A DNA stretch of 64,000 nt from JAXGMV01 sp040768445 (lineage in GTDB: Bacteria; Chloroflexota; Anaerolineae; Anaerolineales; Anaerolineaceae): NCBI GenBank assembly GCA_040768445.1, contig JAXGMV010000001.1:1550001-1614000 (forward strand), given 5' to 3'. The position numbers were made by a program, and so were the translations under genes. This document shows, in pieces, positions 1 to 8,013 of the stretch (position 1 is the first letter of the stretch; each line of letters starts with the position of its first letter). The notes beneath the pieces were generated by a model. It ran no database searches, was not told where the DNA came from, and saw only the letters and a program-made list of their open reading frames with translations.

Positions 1-47
1 TCACGTAATTTTGCGAGTGATGCAGTTTCAAGCTCTTGTATATTCAT
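1..47 (-). CDS. Possible transcription termination factor Rho, first 15 codons only
   Basis: An open frame starts at an ATG at position 47 on the minus strand and runs off the left edge of the window. The visible residues, MNIQELETASLAKLR, resemble the beginning of the Rho N-terminal domain, where a Leu-rich 'L-x-x-L-x-E-L-R' helix starts the protein in many bacteria. Only 15 codons are visible, so the assignment rests on pattern memory. The gene would be read away from the window, downstream of the YjbQ gene, behind a 375-base AT-rich spacer that could be its leader. No strong Shine-Dalgarno is visible. It could be another SAP/Rho-N-domain protein. Confidence 0.4.
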   Translation of the reverse strand, partial: MNIQELETASLAKLR

Positions 48-422
48 AGATAGTCATTCTCACTGAAAATGGGATTTTTGTTCTGTCATATATTTGGACA
101 GACGATTTTAAATAAATCTTGTGGTTAAGAAAAATATAGATCAAGGCAATAAGATAGGGGAGATTGCTTTGCTTCTGTAAAATACCCCACGCTAAAAATT
201 ACAGAAAGCGGTTCCAGATATTAGTTTAAATTCCTCGTTGGAGTGATAGAAAAATTATAACACTACAAAACACTGTATGCAAGAAAAATTTACCTATTTA
301 TGCGTGAATATTAAATAATTAAGGTAAATAATGGCACCAATGTCATAGAGAAATATTACCCTTTATGTAAGGAGCGTGTTTTTAGTTATGAATGCGTAGA
401 TCAAAGTCGCTTAAAGCTTAAA
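48..422. other. 375-base AT-rich intergenic region
   Basis: No convincing gene is present in either strand. The stretch is clearly more AT-rich than the flanking genes and separates the YjbQ-like gene from the partial Rho-like gene, both on the minus strand. A minus-strand TATAAT at 259-254 is the only promoter-like element I could find; no clear terminator hairpin for the YjbQ gene is visible. It may hold a long 5' leader for the partial gene. Confidence 0.5.
254..282 (-). promoter_or_regulatory. Candidate promoter for the partial Rho-like gene
   Basis: On the minus strand a perfect TATAAT (259-254) follows a weak TTGCAT (282-277) with a 17-base spacer. It would give a leader of about 200 bases. 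The -35 matches poorly, so this is a suggestion only. Confidence 0.3.
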
Positions 423-842
423 TTATTCACCGATAATTTTTACAAGGACACGCTTGCGCCGGCGGCCGTCAAATTCACCGTAGAAAATTTGCTCCCATGG
501 TCCAAGGTCGAGCTTACCGCGTGTGATGGCAACCACCACTTCCCTTCCCATTACCTGCCGCTTGAGATGCGCATCGGCATTGTCTTCACCGGTTTTGTTG
601 TGCTGGTAGCGGTCAATGGGTGAGTGCGGCGCCAGATCTTCAAGCCATACACGGTAATCGTGATGCAACCCGCTTTCATCATCATTAATAAATACCGATG
701 CAGTGATATGCATCGCGTTTACAAGCACCAATCCTTCTTTGATACCGCTGTCAGCCAATGCCAGGTTGATGTGATGGGTAATATTAACGAAAGCAACCCT
801 TTCAGGGATATTGAACCATAATTCTTTGCGGTAGCTTATCAT
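423..842 (-). CDS. yjbQ: YjbQ family protein (UPF0047)
   Basis: A 139-residue single-domain protein of the YjbQ/UPF0047 family. Family members from E. coli and Thermotoga show weak thiamine-phosphate-synthase-like activity, but their true role is unsettled. Visible family signatures are the H45-x-T-A-S segment in the middle of the protein, the acidic-His stretch D87-N-A-D-A-H92, and the C-terminal G-K-L-x-L-G-x-W-E-Q motif around residues 109-118, followed by an Arg-rich strand; all are expected for a complete protein. The start is supported by GGAGAATAGGA directly upstream. It lies 23 bases downstream of a lipoprotein gene on the same strand and may be co-transcribed with it. Confidence 0.85.
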   Translation of the reverse strand: MISYRKELWFNIPERVAFVNITHHINLALADSGIKEGLVLVNAMHITASVFINDDESGLHHDYRVWLEDLAPHSPIDRYQHNKTGEDNADAHLKRQVMGREVVVAITRGKLDLGPWEQIFYGEFDGRRRKRVLVKIIGE

Positions 843-865
843 TCCTATTCTCCAAGACAGTTTTT

Positions 866-1810
866 TTAAGGATTAACGCTCATCGATTTAATAATATCAT
901 CCAGCAGTTCCATGCTGGGGTAGAAGCTTGCAGGTGTCTGTTGATTTAGTGTGTTGACTACCTCCAAAAGGTAGTTTGGCCAATTTTCCTCAAAAGCCCA
1001 GAAATCAGTGATCACTGTATCCCCATCATCGGGAAGTACCGGATTTGAGATTGGGAAGATGGCGCTAATGTAGTATTTTCCATCATTTGTTATTCCCTGA
1101 AAAGTATAAATTACATTTGTGTTATCTGGTGGGTAAGTTGCCTGGGCGAACATGGTCAGGTAACGTATGCCCTCGCCGTTTTGGAAGCTTAGATAATCAT
1201 AATTGGTATTGAAGATCATGGCAGCATTCCAAAATGGTAAAAACGGCAAGTAGTCCTTATATCCTGGAATGCTTTTATTACGGAGAGCAACCCTCAGTTC
1301 TTCAAAGTTATCGGCAGCCAATTGGCTGATGTCTTCATAATCGGACACAGGATAGATTTGGATGGCGGGGTCATGCGAATTTTCCGGCAGCGGATAATTG
1401 TTGAATATAAACTCGTAGTAGGTTGGATAGGTTTCGCCAGGAAGCTTGGCTTCACCAAAGAACTGACCCGGCACTACAGCCTGTGAGACAGAATTTGCAA
1501 TTGATTTGTTATAGGAGAAGCTGATACCATTGAACTGCACATCCGGTTGGATTGGGGATGTTACAGTTGGTGGTGTTGTCGGCTGTGCCTGTTCTGCAGG
1601 CTGGTTGGAAACAGGCGTAGGCTGTGGTGTAAAAGGTGGCAGGTCAGCCAGTGCTGTTTGGGTTCGGCTTAAAACATCAATCGTCTGCTGCTGGCTTGAA
1701 GGACCAGCTTCATCATCCACAACCCGGATGCCGCAGGCCAGGCTTAAAATTACCAGTATGGTCAGCGCTACGACAGCCGCTGAAGAGCTTTTATCAGTTG
1801 AAATTTTCAT
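866..1810 (-). CDS. Lipoprotein of unknown function with Pro/Thr linker
   Basis: A 314-residue exported protein. Residues 1-26 form a signal peptide that ends in a lipobox (L-S-L-A-C26), so the mature protein should be lipid-anchored at Cys26. Residues about 55-90 form a Pro/Thr/Gln-rich flexible linker, followed by a folded domain of about 220 residues that I do not recognise. The start is supported by GGGAG upstream. The same layout (lipobox, Pro/Thr linker, unknown globular domain) recurs elsewhere in this window and is common in Anaerolineae. No catalytic motif is evident; a surface binding role is possible but not shown. Confidence 0.7.
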   Translation of the reverse strand: MKISTDKSSSAAVVALTILVILSLACGIRVVDDEAGPSSQQQTIDVLSRTQTALADLPPFTPQPTPVSNQPAEQAQPTTPPTVTSPIQPDVQFNGISFSYNKSIANSVSQAVVPGQFFGEAKLPGETYPTYYEFIFNNYPLPENSHDPAIQIYPVSDYEDISQLAADNFEELRVALRNKSIPGYKDYLPFLPFWNAAMIFNTNYDYLSFQNGEGIRYLTMFAQATYPPDNTNVIYTFQGITNDGKYYISAIFPISNPVLPDDGDTVITDFWAFEENWPNYLLEVVNTLNQQTPASFYPSMELLDDIIKSMSVNP

Positions 1811-2037
1811 GGAATTTCTCCCGGGATTTTCCCCACGAGCAAAAGCCGCACGCTTCTCTTGATTAATAGTTTACCATTTTTTCAATCCAAAATTCAATCA
1901 TGGAATTTGAATAAAACCTTAAACCGCATATCATCAATTGATAATGCACTGCGATTTCGAATTGATTTATTGACTTTCTTTTGATTGCTCAACGCTTCTT
2001 TATCGGGGTGAAAGCCAGCTTACTGCGCATAGTGCGG

Positions 2038-2043
2038 TATAAT
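2038..2043 (+). promoter_or_regulatory. Candidate -10 box of gyrA
   Basis: A perfect TATAAT lies 33 bases before the preferred gyrA start, predicting transcription from about position 2050 and a short leader that contains the Shine-Dalgarno. No matching -35 hexamer is visible at 16-18 bases. Confidence 0.4.
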
Positions 2044-2076
2044 TAAGGGGTTAAACTTTTTCAACAGGTGATAGGT

Positions 2077-4638
2077 ATGGACATCGGCAACATTCAAGCT
2101 GCTGACATTGACGGCGAGATGCGTACAGCTTATCTCGATTATGCGATGAGCGTAATTGTCTCTCGTGCACTGCCGGATGCCCGCGATGGCTTAAAGCCCG
2201 TACATCGACGTATTCTCTACGGCATGTATGACCTGGGTATCCGTTCAAATACGGCTTATAAAAAATCTGCCCGTATTGTGGGTGAAGTTCTGGGCAAGTA
2301 CCACCCACATGGTGATGCGGCAGTTTATGACGCTATGGCCAGAATGGCGCAGGATTTTTCTATGCGTTACATGCTGGTAGACGGGCAGGGTAACTTTGGT
2401 TCAGTTGATGGCGACGCTCCTGCAGCCATGCGTTATACAGAAGCGCGCATGTCGACTATTGCTGAAGAGATGCTGGTCGATATTGACAAGAATACCGTTG
2501 ATTTTGTGGATAACTTTGACGGTTCTCTGCAGGAACCCCGGGTACTGCCCTCCAGGCTGCCCACTCTGCTGCTAAATGGCTCATCCGGCATTGCCGTCGG
2601 AATGGCAACCAATATCCCACCGCATAACCTCTCAGAGCTTATCGCGACAATTAAGTATCTGATCGATCATTATGATAATTTGGATGATGTCACGGTTGAT
2701 GACCTGCTGCAACATGTCAAAGGTCCAGATTTTCCCACTGGTGCGTATATCATTGGCATGGATGCGATCCGGCAAGCTTACAGCACCGGTCGCGGCAGGC
2801 TGGTCATCCGCGGTAAAGCAGAGATTGAAGAGTTTAAAACCGGCCGATATGCAATCATCATCTCGGAAATACCTTACCAGGTTAATAAAGCAAACCTGAT
2901 TGAACGTATTGCCGAACTTGTGCGGGGTGAACGGTTGGAAGGCATTACTGACCTGCGCGATGAATCTGATCGGCGCGGCATGCGTATTGTCATTGAATTG
3001 CGACGGGGTGTAAGACCCCAATTGATCCTCAACCAGCTGTATAAATATACTGCCCTGCAGTCTACATTTGGTGTCAGGCTGCTGGCGCTGGTGGATGGTG
3101 AACCACACACTCTTTCTCTCAAGAGAGCCCTTCACATCTATATTCAACACAGACAGACAGTCATTACACGCAGATCACAGTTTGAATTAGAAAAAGCCAT
3201 GCGGCGGGCACACATTCTTGATGGACTGCTCATTGCCCTTGCCAATTTAGATGCGGTAATAAAAACAATCCGTGAATCAAATGATGCTGATGAGGCAAAA
3301 GCCAATTTAGTCTCCCGCTTTTCATTGACAGAAGTTCAGGCTCAGGCAATTTTGGACATGCAGCTCAGGCGGCTGTCAGCGCTTGAGAGACACAAGATCG
3401 AGGATGAACATCAAGAGATCAGGGAGCGGATCGCTTATCTTGAAGATCTTCTTCAAAATCCAGCGAAAATCCTAAGCGTCATTAAAGATGACCTTATTGA
3501 GATTGACGAAAAGTATGGTGATGAACGGCGAACTCGCATTCTGCCCGATGCCAGCGAAAACTTTAGCGAGGAAGAACTGGTGGCAGACGAGCCTGTCTTG
3601 ATCAGCATCACATCAAAAGGTTACGTCAAGCGTATGTCTACAACTGCTTTTAGAACGCTTGGTCGAGGCCGTAGAGGTGTTTCAGGGCAGGGTATGCGCG
3701 AGGAAGATGCTTTGCAGATGATGATGCAGGCACAAACCCTCAACACAATTCTGTTCTTCTCAGATAAAGGTAAGGTGTATTCTGTCAAAGCCTACCAGAT
3801 ACCGGAGGCAAACCGTACAGATCGTGGCGTGCCGATTGTTAATGTACTTTCTATCGACCCTGATGAGTCCATTACGGCAATTGTTGGTGTGCCGGATTTT
3901 GCCAAGGCGCAGTACTGTACCATGGCGACAGTCATGGGCAAGGTCAAGCGTGTCCACCTCTCTGAATTTGAAAGCGTGCGCCCCTCTGGTCTGATTGCGG
4001 TTACGCTGAATGAAAAAGACCAGCTTGGTTGGGCGCGTATCACCAGTGGTCATGATGATATATTGATGGTGACCAGCGGCGGCCAGGCACTGCGCTTCCC
4101 TGAGACACAGATCAGGCCGACAGGCCGGCAGTCAAGCGGCGTGACCGGTATAAAGCTCGGTAAGGGTGACAAAGTCACATCTATGGAAGTTGCTGTCGAT
4201 GATGCCTACCTGCTAATTGTCACTGAACAGGGTTTCGGAAAACGTTCACCGCTTACGCAGTATCCAACCAAGAGCAGGGCATCAAAAGGTGTCAAGACAA
4301 TTGACCAATCCGCCCTTTCAAAAATCGGACAGGTTTCTTCTGCAAGAGTGGTAAGAGATGAAGATGAAGTCACATTTATGACCAGCGGTGCGATCGTCCT
4401 GCGCCAGGCTGTTAAGGGCATCAGACCGACCGGACGGGCAACTCGCGGTATGAAACTGATGGATGTGATGAAGGGTGATTCTATCGCCACAATGGCTGTG
4501 AATACTTACAATAACAAAGATGCTGAAAATGGTACCGATCAGGCAGCACCTGCTGAAAACGGAATCGACCAGGAAGGACCCGCCGAAAACAGCACTGATA
4601 TCATAGAAAATTTTGATGCAGGAGAACAAGCAGCCTGA
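2077..4638 (+). CDS. gyrA: DNA gyrase subunit A (GyrA), type IIA topoisomerase
   Basis: The DNA-cleaving subunit of a type IIA topoisomerase. The N-terminal winged-helix/tower region carries the family signature (GKYHPHGD, then R-Y-T with the active-site tyrosine, residue 120 from the ATG used here), followed by the coiled-coil arm and a C-terminal beta-pinwheel with repeated gyrase A blades. I chose ATG 2077 over an in-frame GTG at 2068 because AGGTG at 2066 sits 6 bases ahead of it; the GTG start would add three residues. The position equal to E. coli Ser83 is Ala81, while the nearby Asp (E. coli Asp87) is kept. The GyrA box is degenerate (L-G-R-G-R-R-G instead of Q-R-R-G-G-K-G). The acidic tail holds three 10-residue repeats beginning A-E-N. 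gyrB is not in the window. A ParC-like role cannot be excluded. Confidence 0.93.
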   Translation: MDIGNIQAADIDGEMRTAYLDYAMSVIVSRALPDARDGLKPVHRRILYGMYDLGIRSNTAYKKSARIVGEVLGKYHPHGDAAVYDAMARMAQDFSMRYMLVDGQGNFGSVDGDAPAAMRYTEARMSTIAEEMLVDIDKNTVDFVDNFDGSLQEPRVLPSRLPTLLLNGSSGIAVGMATNIPPHNLSELIATIKYLIDHYDNLDDVTVDDLLQHVKGPDFPTGAYIIGMDAIRQAYSTGRGRLVIRGKAEIEEFKTGRYAIIISEIPYQVNKANLIERIAELVRGERLEGITDLRDESDRRGMRIVIELRRGVRPQLILNQLYKYTALQSTFGVRLLALVDGEPHTLSLKRALHIYIQHRQTVITRRSQFELEKAMRRAHILDGLLIALANLDAVIKTIRESNDADEAKANLVSRFSLTEVQAQAILDMQLRRLSALERHKIEDEHQEIRERIAYLEDLLQNPAKILSVIKDDLIEIDEKYGDERRTRILPDASENFSEEELVADEPVLISITSKGYVKRMSTTAFRTLGRGRRGVSGQGMREEDALQMMMQAQTLNTILFFSDKGKVYSVKAYQIPEANRTDRGVPIVNVLSIDPDESITAIVGVPDFAKAQYCTMATVMGKVKRVHLSEFESVRPSGLIAVTLNEKDQLGWARITSGHDDILMVTSGGQALRFPETQIRPTGRQSSGVTGIKLGKGDKVTSMEVAVDDAYLLIVTEQGFGKRSPLTQYPTKSRASKGVKTIDQSALSKIGQVSSARVVRDEDEVTFMTSGAIVLRQAVKGIRPTGRATRGMKLMDVMKGDSIATMAVNTYNNKDAENGTDQAAPAENGIDQEGPAENSTDIIENFDAGEQAA

Positions 4639-4659
4639 TTAATGAGTGCAGGAATAAAT

Positions 4660-4695
4660 ATAGACGGCGTTTGTGAAAACGCCGTCTATTTTTTA
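4660..4695 (+). terminator. Rho-independent terminator of gyrA
   Basis: A perfect 13-base-pair stem (4660-4672 with 4677-4689, ATAGACGGCGTTT arms), loop GTGA, followed by a run of T. Confidence 0.92.
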
Positions 4696-4705
4696 ACTCG
4701 GGCAA

Positions 4706-4912
4706 TCAAAATGGCAGGACCATTTTCTCGGTCAGAATCAAACAAAAGCTGCTCAAGGTACAGGCAACAAGCAGTAAGGTCAGCGCTAAAATGAACCGCT
4801 GCCGGGCTGTCAGCCCGAGGAAGTCAGTTCGACCATGCCCTCTTGGGTCTCTTGCCATTTGCAAGGGCGCTTTTTTTGATGGTGCTGTGATATTTCGCCT
4901 GTTATATGACAT
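4706..4912 (-). CDS. Small single-span membrane protein
   Basis: A 68-residue protein of unknown function. Residues about 1-37 are basic and polar, residues about 40-62 form one hydrophobic membrane span, and the tail is short. By the positive-inside rule the N-terminus would be cytoplasmic. The start overlaps the last 11 bases of birA, which suggests translational coupling. It resembles no family I can name, and the evidence for a real gene is the coupling, the clean membrane segment and the lack of anything better on either strand here. Confidence 0.5.
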   Translation of the reverse strand: MSYNRRNITAPSKKAPLQMARDPRGHGRTDFLGLTARQRFILALTLLLVACTLSSFCLILTEKMVLPF

Positions 4913-5711
4913 TTGAATCTGCCTGTATGTTTTCCGCTGGCTCAGGTCTCAGCTGCAGGTCCCCGGCTGAAATTAGTAATTCATCATCTCCAGCAGTGAG
5001 GATGAGATTGCCCAGCGGGTCTGTTCCAGTCAGCCTGCCTACTGAGGTGGACTCTCCCATGATAATGCGTACCTGTTCTCCTTGGAACGCCAGCCTGTGG
5101 TTGTAATCCTGCATAAAGATTTCAGTACCAAGTGTTTCCCTGGTTGAAAAAATCTCTGCCACAATTTTGACGAGCAAGTCTGCCCGGTCTACTGGTTCAG
5201 GCAGATGGACTTCCAGACAGGTGGCAGGAAATTGGAGGCTGCCTATTGGTGGCAGTGATTCCCTGGTTACGTTTAGACCAATGCCAATCACCACCGCCTG
5301 CAAAAGGTTACCAGCCCAGACGGCTTCTGAAAGGATGCCGGCAGTCTTTTCTCTGTCAATCAGGATGTCATTTGGCCATTTAATTTGCGCATTCAATTGA
5401 TAAGTGTTTACCAATACGCGGCAGACTGCCAACGAAGCCAGGGCTGAAAACAGTTGGAGCCTGGTTTGTTCGTCTGGTTTTGGATGGAGAAGCAGGCTGA
5501 AGGCTAATGCACTGCCAGGGTTGGTGATCCAACGCCGGTTCATCCGTCCCCGGCCAGATGTCTGCGTATCAGCTACAACAAGCGCTGGTTCAGGCACGCC
5601 GAGGTCTGCCAATTTGAGTGCATGGGAATTGGTGGAGTCTATGCTGTCAAAATAATCTATATGAGCAACAGGCAGTTGTGCAAAGGCGGCTTTTAAACGG
5701 TTGAGATCCAT
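4902..5711 (-). CDS. birA: Biotin--[acetyl-CoA-carboxylase] ligase
   Basis: Attaches biotin, through biotinyl-5'-AMP, to the lysine of biotin carboxyl carrier domains. The protein has 269 residues and begins directly with the catalytic domain: S-T-N-S near residue 27, the nucleotide/biotin loop S-G-R-G-R-M-N-R-R (about 52-60) and K-W-P-N-D (about 112-116). It ends in the small C-terminal SH3-like domain. It lacks the N-terminal helix-turn-helix of E. coli BirA, so it is a pure enzyme rather than a repressor. A TAAAAT box lies 6 bases before the ATG and there is no Shine-Dalgarno, so the transcript may be leaderless. Confidence 0.92.
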   Translation of the reverse strand: MDLNRLKAAFAQLPVAHIDYFDSIDSTNSHALKLADLGVPEPALVVADTQTSGRGRMNRRWITNPGSALAFSLLLHPKPDEQTRLQLFSALASLAVCRVLVNTYQLNAQIKWPNDILIDREKTAGILSEAVWAGNLLQAVVIGIGLNVTRESLPPIGSLQFPATCLEVHLPEPVDRADLLVKIVAEIFSTRETLGTEIFMQDYNHRLAFQGEQVRIIMGESTSVGRLTGTDPLGNLILTAGDDELLISAGDLQLRPEPAENIQADSNVI

Positions 5712-5717
5712 AATCTG

Positions 5718-5723
5718 ATTTTA
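5718..5723 (-). promoter_or_regulatory. Candidate -10 box of birA, leaderless start
   Basis: TAAAAT on the minus strand ends 6 bases before the birA ATG. This would place the transcription start at or next to the start codon. Confidence 0.35.
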
Positions 5724-5838
5724 CCCTGATTTGATGAATACCAATTCCAAAGACAATGCTTTGGATTGTGTAAAAACTGTCAACTCTGCGATCCTTGTAA
5801 TAGGGTTTTGTGGTATGATTTTTGCTGGAGATAGAATA

Positions 5839-6201
5839 ATGGACGACGAAAAAATTACAATAATTGAGGGGCCAACCCCTACTTTTGAACAGATTGAAGA
5901 TGGCTGGGCTCTTGGTTTGGATGAAGGCCCATTGATGTATGACATGGCCTTGACACGCTTGCGGACATTCAACGGTCCGGCGCTGGTTGAGCGATGTGTA
6001 AAGGCATGGAAAAATAAAAAACAAATTTACCTGCATTACAAAGACAGGATGGGGTTGATTGAAACTGCGCCGATAATGGCTGCTCGGTCTGTGGAAACGG
6101 ATGATGGGCATGTGATCTTGTTGTGGGTTAGACAGTTGTTATCTGAAGATGAGACGGACGAACTGTCCGATAGTGATTCGTCAGACAATTACCTTGAATA
6201 A
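5839..6201 (+). CDS. Hypothetical acidic protein
   Basis: A 120-residue soluble acidic protein without a family I recognise. The frame is open from 5731, but I chose ATG 5839 because GGAG lies 8 bases upstream and the extra N-terminal residues would have to be read through the birA promoter region. The C-terminus is strongly acidic (many Asp, Glu, Ser). No signal peptide, membrane span or metal motif is seen. It ends 20 bases before the aminotransferase gene on the same strand and is probably co-transcribed with it. Confidence 0.65.
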   Translation: MDDEKITIIEGPTPTFEQIEDGWALGLDEGPLMYDMALTRLRTFNGPALVERCVKAWKNKKQIYLHYKDRMGLIETAPIMAARSVETDDGHVILLWVRQLLSEDETDELSDSDSSDNYLE

Positions 6202-6221
6202 TTGAAAGAAGGAGTTCGTAC

Positions 6222-7478
6222 ATGGCAATGGATATCAACCTGGTTCGCAGCAAGTTCCCAGCTCTAAAGAACCCGCACATCTTCCTTGATAATCCTGGTG
6301 GTACACAGGTGCCTCTTCAATGTATTGACAGGATTAATGAATACTTCCTGGAAACCAATGCCAATAGTGGCGGTGTTTTTGAGACCAGTCAGCGCTCTGA
6401 CGCAACGGTTGAAGCAGCCAGGTCAGCCATGGCTGACTTTCTCAATGCCAACAGACCTGAGGAAGTTGCCTTTGGAATGAATATGACAACGCTGACCTAC
6501 TCTGTCAGCAGAGCAATTGGCAAGACCTTCTTAAAAGCTGGCGATACAATTGTTATCACCCGCCTTGACCATGATGGAAATATCTCGCCCTGGCTGCAGC
6601 TGGCTGACGATTACCAGTGCAACATCCGTTGGGTGGATATCAACCCGGACGACTGCACGATTAATGTCGATGATTTCAAAGCTGCAATGACTGAGAATCC
6701 GAAAGTAGTTGCTTTTGGTTATGCCTCAAATATTTCTGGCACGATTAACCCGGTTAAAGAGCTGGCAAAGCTGGCACATGATGTCGGCGCTATGGTTTAC
6801 ATTGACGCAGTACAGTATGCACCGCACGGCCCGATGGATGTTCAGGACCTGGGTGTTGATTTTCTTGTGTGCTCATCCTATAAATTCTTTGGCCCCCACC
6901 TGGGAATCCTGTGGGGAAATTATGACCTGCTGGACCAGCTTAAAGCTTACAGGGTGCGCCCTTCTTCAAATGTGCCGCCGGGAAAATTTGAAACTGGGAC
7001 TGGCCCGTTTGAATCGATCGCTGGCTTGCTGGGTACTCTTGAATACCTGGAGTGGTTGTCTGACTCTTTCGGCGCTGACCAGGACTCCCGATTTGCAGGT
7101 CGCTACAGTGGCAGGCGCCTGACTCTCAAAAAAGCAATGGGCGTTCTGCAGTCTTATGAGCACGAATTAAGCCGAACAATGATGGAGAGTTTCTCTGCCA
7201 TACCGGGTCTGCAATTACACGGCATCGCAGATGTCGAACGGTTAAATGAAAGGGTGCCAACTTACTCCTTCACTCACCCGGCCATGCTGCCCAAGCCAAT
7301 TGCTATCAAACTGGCCGAGCAATCGATTAATGTTTGGGCAGGTAATTTCTATGCCCTGGCAGTGACAACCCGGTTGGGTCTTGAAGGAAAAGGCGGCATG
7401 CTGAGGATTGGCGCTGCACATTACAACACCAAAGAAGAGATTGAGACGGTTACCGCTGCACTAAAAGCAATGCTTTAA
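6222..7478 (+). CDS. Class V aminotransferase, cysteine desulfurase-like
   Basis: A 418-residue PLP enzyme of fold type I, closest to the cysteine desulfurase-like VC1184 subfamily (TIGR01976). Visible PLP-site residues are His117 (in L-D-H-D-G-N), Asp195 and Gln198 (in Y-I-D-A-V-Q), and the Schiff-base lysine K221 in S-S-Y-K-F-F-G. Desulfurases carry a catalytic Cys on a loop near the C-terminal third; I see no Cys in that region, so cysteine desulfuration is doubtful and another substrate is possible. AAGGAG upstream supports the start. No iron-sulfur scaffold gene is next to it. Confidence 0.82.
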   Translation: MAMDINLVRSKFPALKNPHIFLDNPGGTQVPLQCIDRINEYFLETNANSGGVFETSQRSDATVEAARSAMADFLNANRPEEVAFGMNMTTLTYSVSRAIGKTFLKAGDTIVITRLDHDGNISPWLQLADDYQCNIRWVDINPDDCTINVDDFKAAMTENPKVVAFGYASNISGTINPVKELAKLAHDVGAMVYIDAVQYAPHGPMDVQDLGVDFLVCSSYKFFGPHLGILWGNYDLLDQLKAYRVRPSSNVPPGKFETGTGPFESIAGLLGTLEYLEWLSDSFGADQDSRFAGRYSGRRLTLKKAMGVLQSYEHELSRTMMESFSAIPGLQLHGIADVERLNERVPTYSFTHPAMLPKPIAIKLAEQSINVWAGNFYALAVTTRLGLEGKGGMLRIGAAHYNTKEEIETVTAALKAML

Positions 7479-7551
7479 TCAAAGCACGGTGATTGGTTTG
7501 AATGGTACAGCTTTCGGTGATACGCCGGAAGCTGTTTTTTTGGAGGTGAAA

Positions 7552-7968
7552 ATGGAATGGAAACGTGATGATTACCTGGTTAGCACGGACAAAAGCCTGC
7601 TGCAGTTAGAGGTTATTCATGGGTTTTTAAGCGGAGCATACTGGTGTGCGGGTCGGAGAATGGACACGGTGAAGCTCTCAATCCAAAATTCAGAATGCCT
7701 GGGCTTGTACTATCAGGGAACGCAAATCGGCTTCATGCGTATGGTTACAGATTACGCCACGATGTATTGGTTGTGTGATGTTTTTGTAGTGGATGAATAT
7801 CGTGGCAGGGGTTTGGCGAAGTGGATGATGTCATGCTTGATGGATCATCCCCAGCTTGGCAAATTGAACGGTTATCTCTCAACCACGCATGCGCACGGAC
7901 TTTACCGCCAGTATGGCTTCGAATCACATCCGCACCCCGAAAAAATTATGATCTGCAAGCCATTGTAA
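7552..7968 (+). CDS. GNAT family N-acetyltransferase
   Basis: A 138-residue acetyltransferase. The acetyl-CoA binding motif A is visible as V-V-D-E-Y-R-G-R-G-L-A, followed by the Y-R-Q-Y-G-F motif B typical of the fold. The frame extends upstream to 7489, but ATG 7552 has a perfect GGAGGTG 3-9 bases before it, so I take that as the start. The substrate is unknown. The resemblance is to YjaB/YjgM-type small stand-alone GNAT proteins. Confidence 0.82.
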   Translation: MEWKRDDYLVSTDKSLLQLEVIHGFLSGAYWCAGRRMDTVKLSIQNSECLGLYYQGTQIGFMRMVTDYATMYWLCDVFVVDEYRGRGLAKWMMSCLMDHPQLGKLNGYLSTTHAHGLYRQYGFESHPHPEKIMICKPL

Positions 7969-8000
7969 CTTGCTGTTCTGTTATCAGTCATTCCAAGTGA

Positions 8001-8006
8001 TATAAT
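8001..8006 (+). promoter_or_regulatory. Candidate -10 box, leaderless start of the C39-like peptidase
   Basis: A perfect TATAAT ends 7 bases before the ATG at 8014, with no Shine-Dalgarno between them. Confidence 0.45.
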
Positions 8007-8013
8007 TTTTGGC

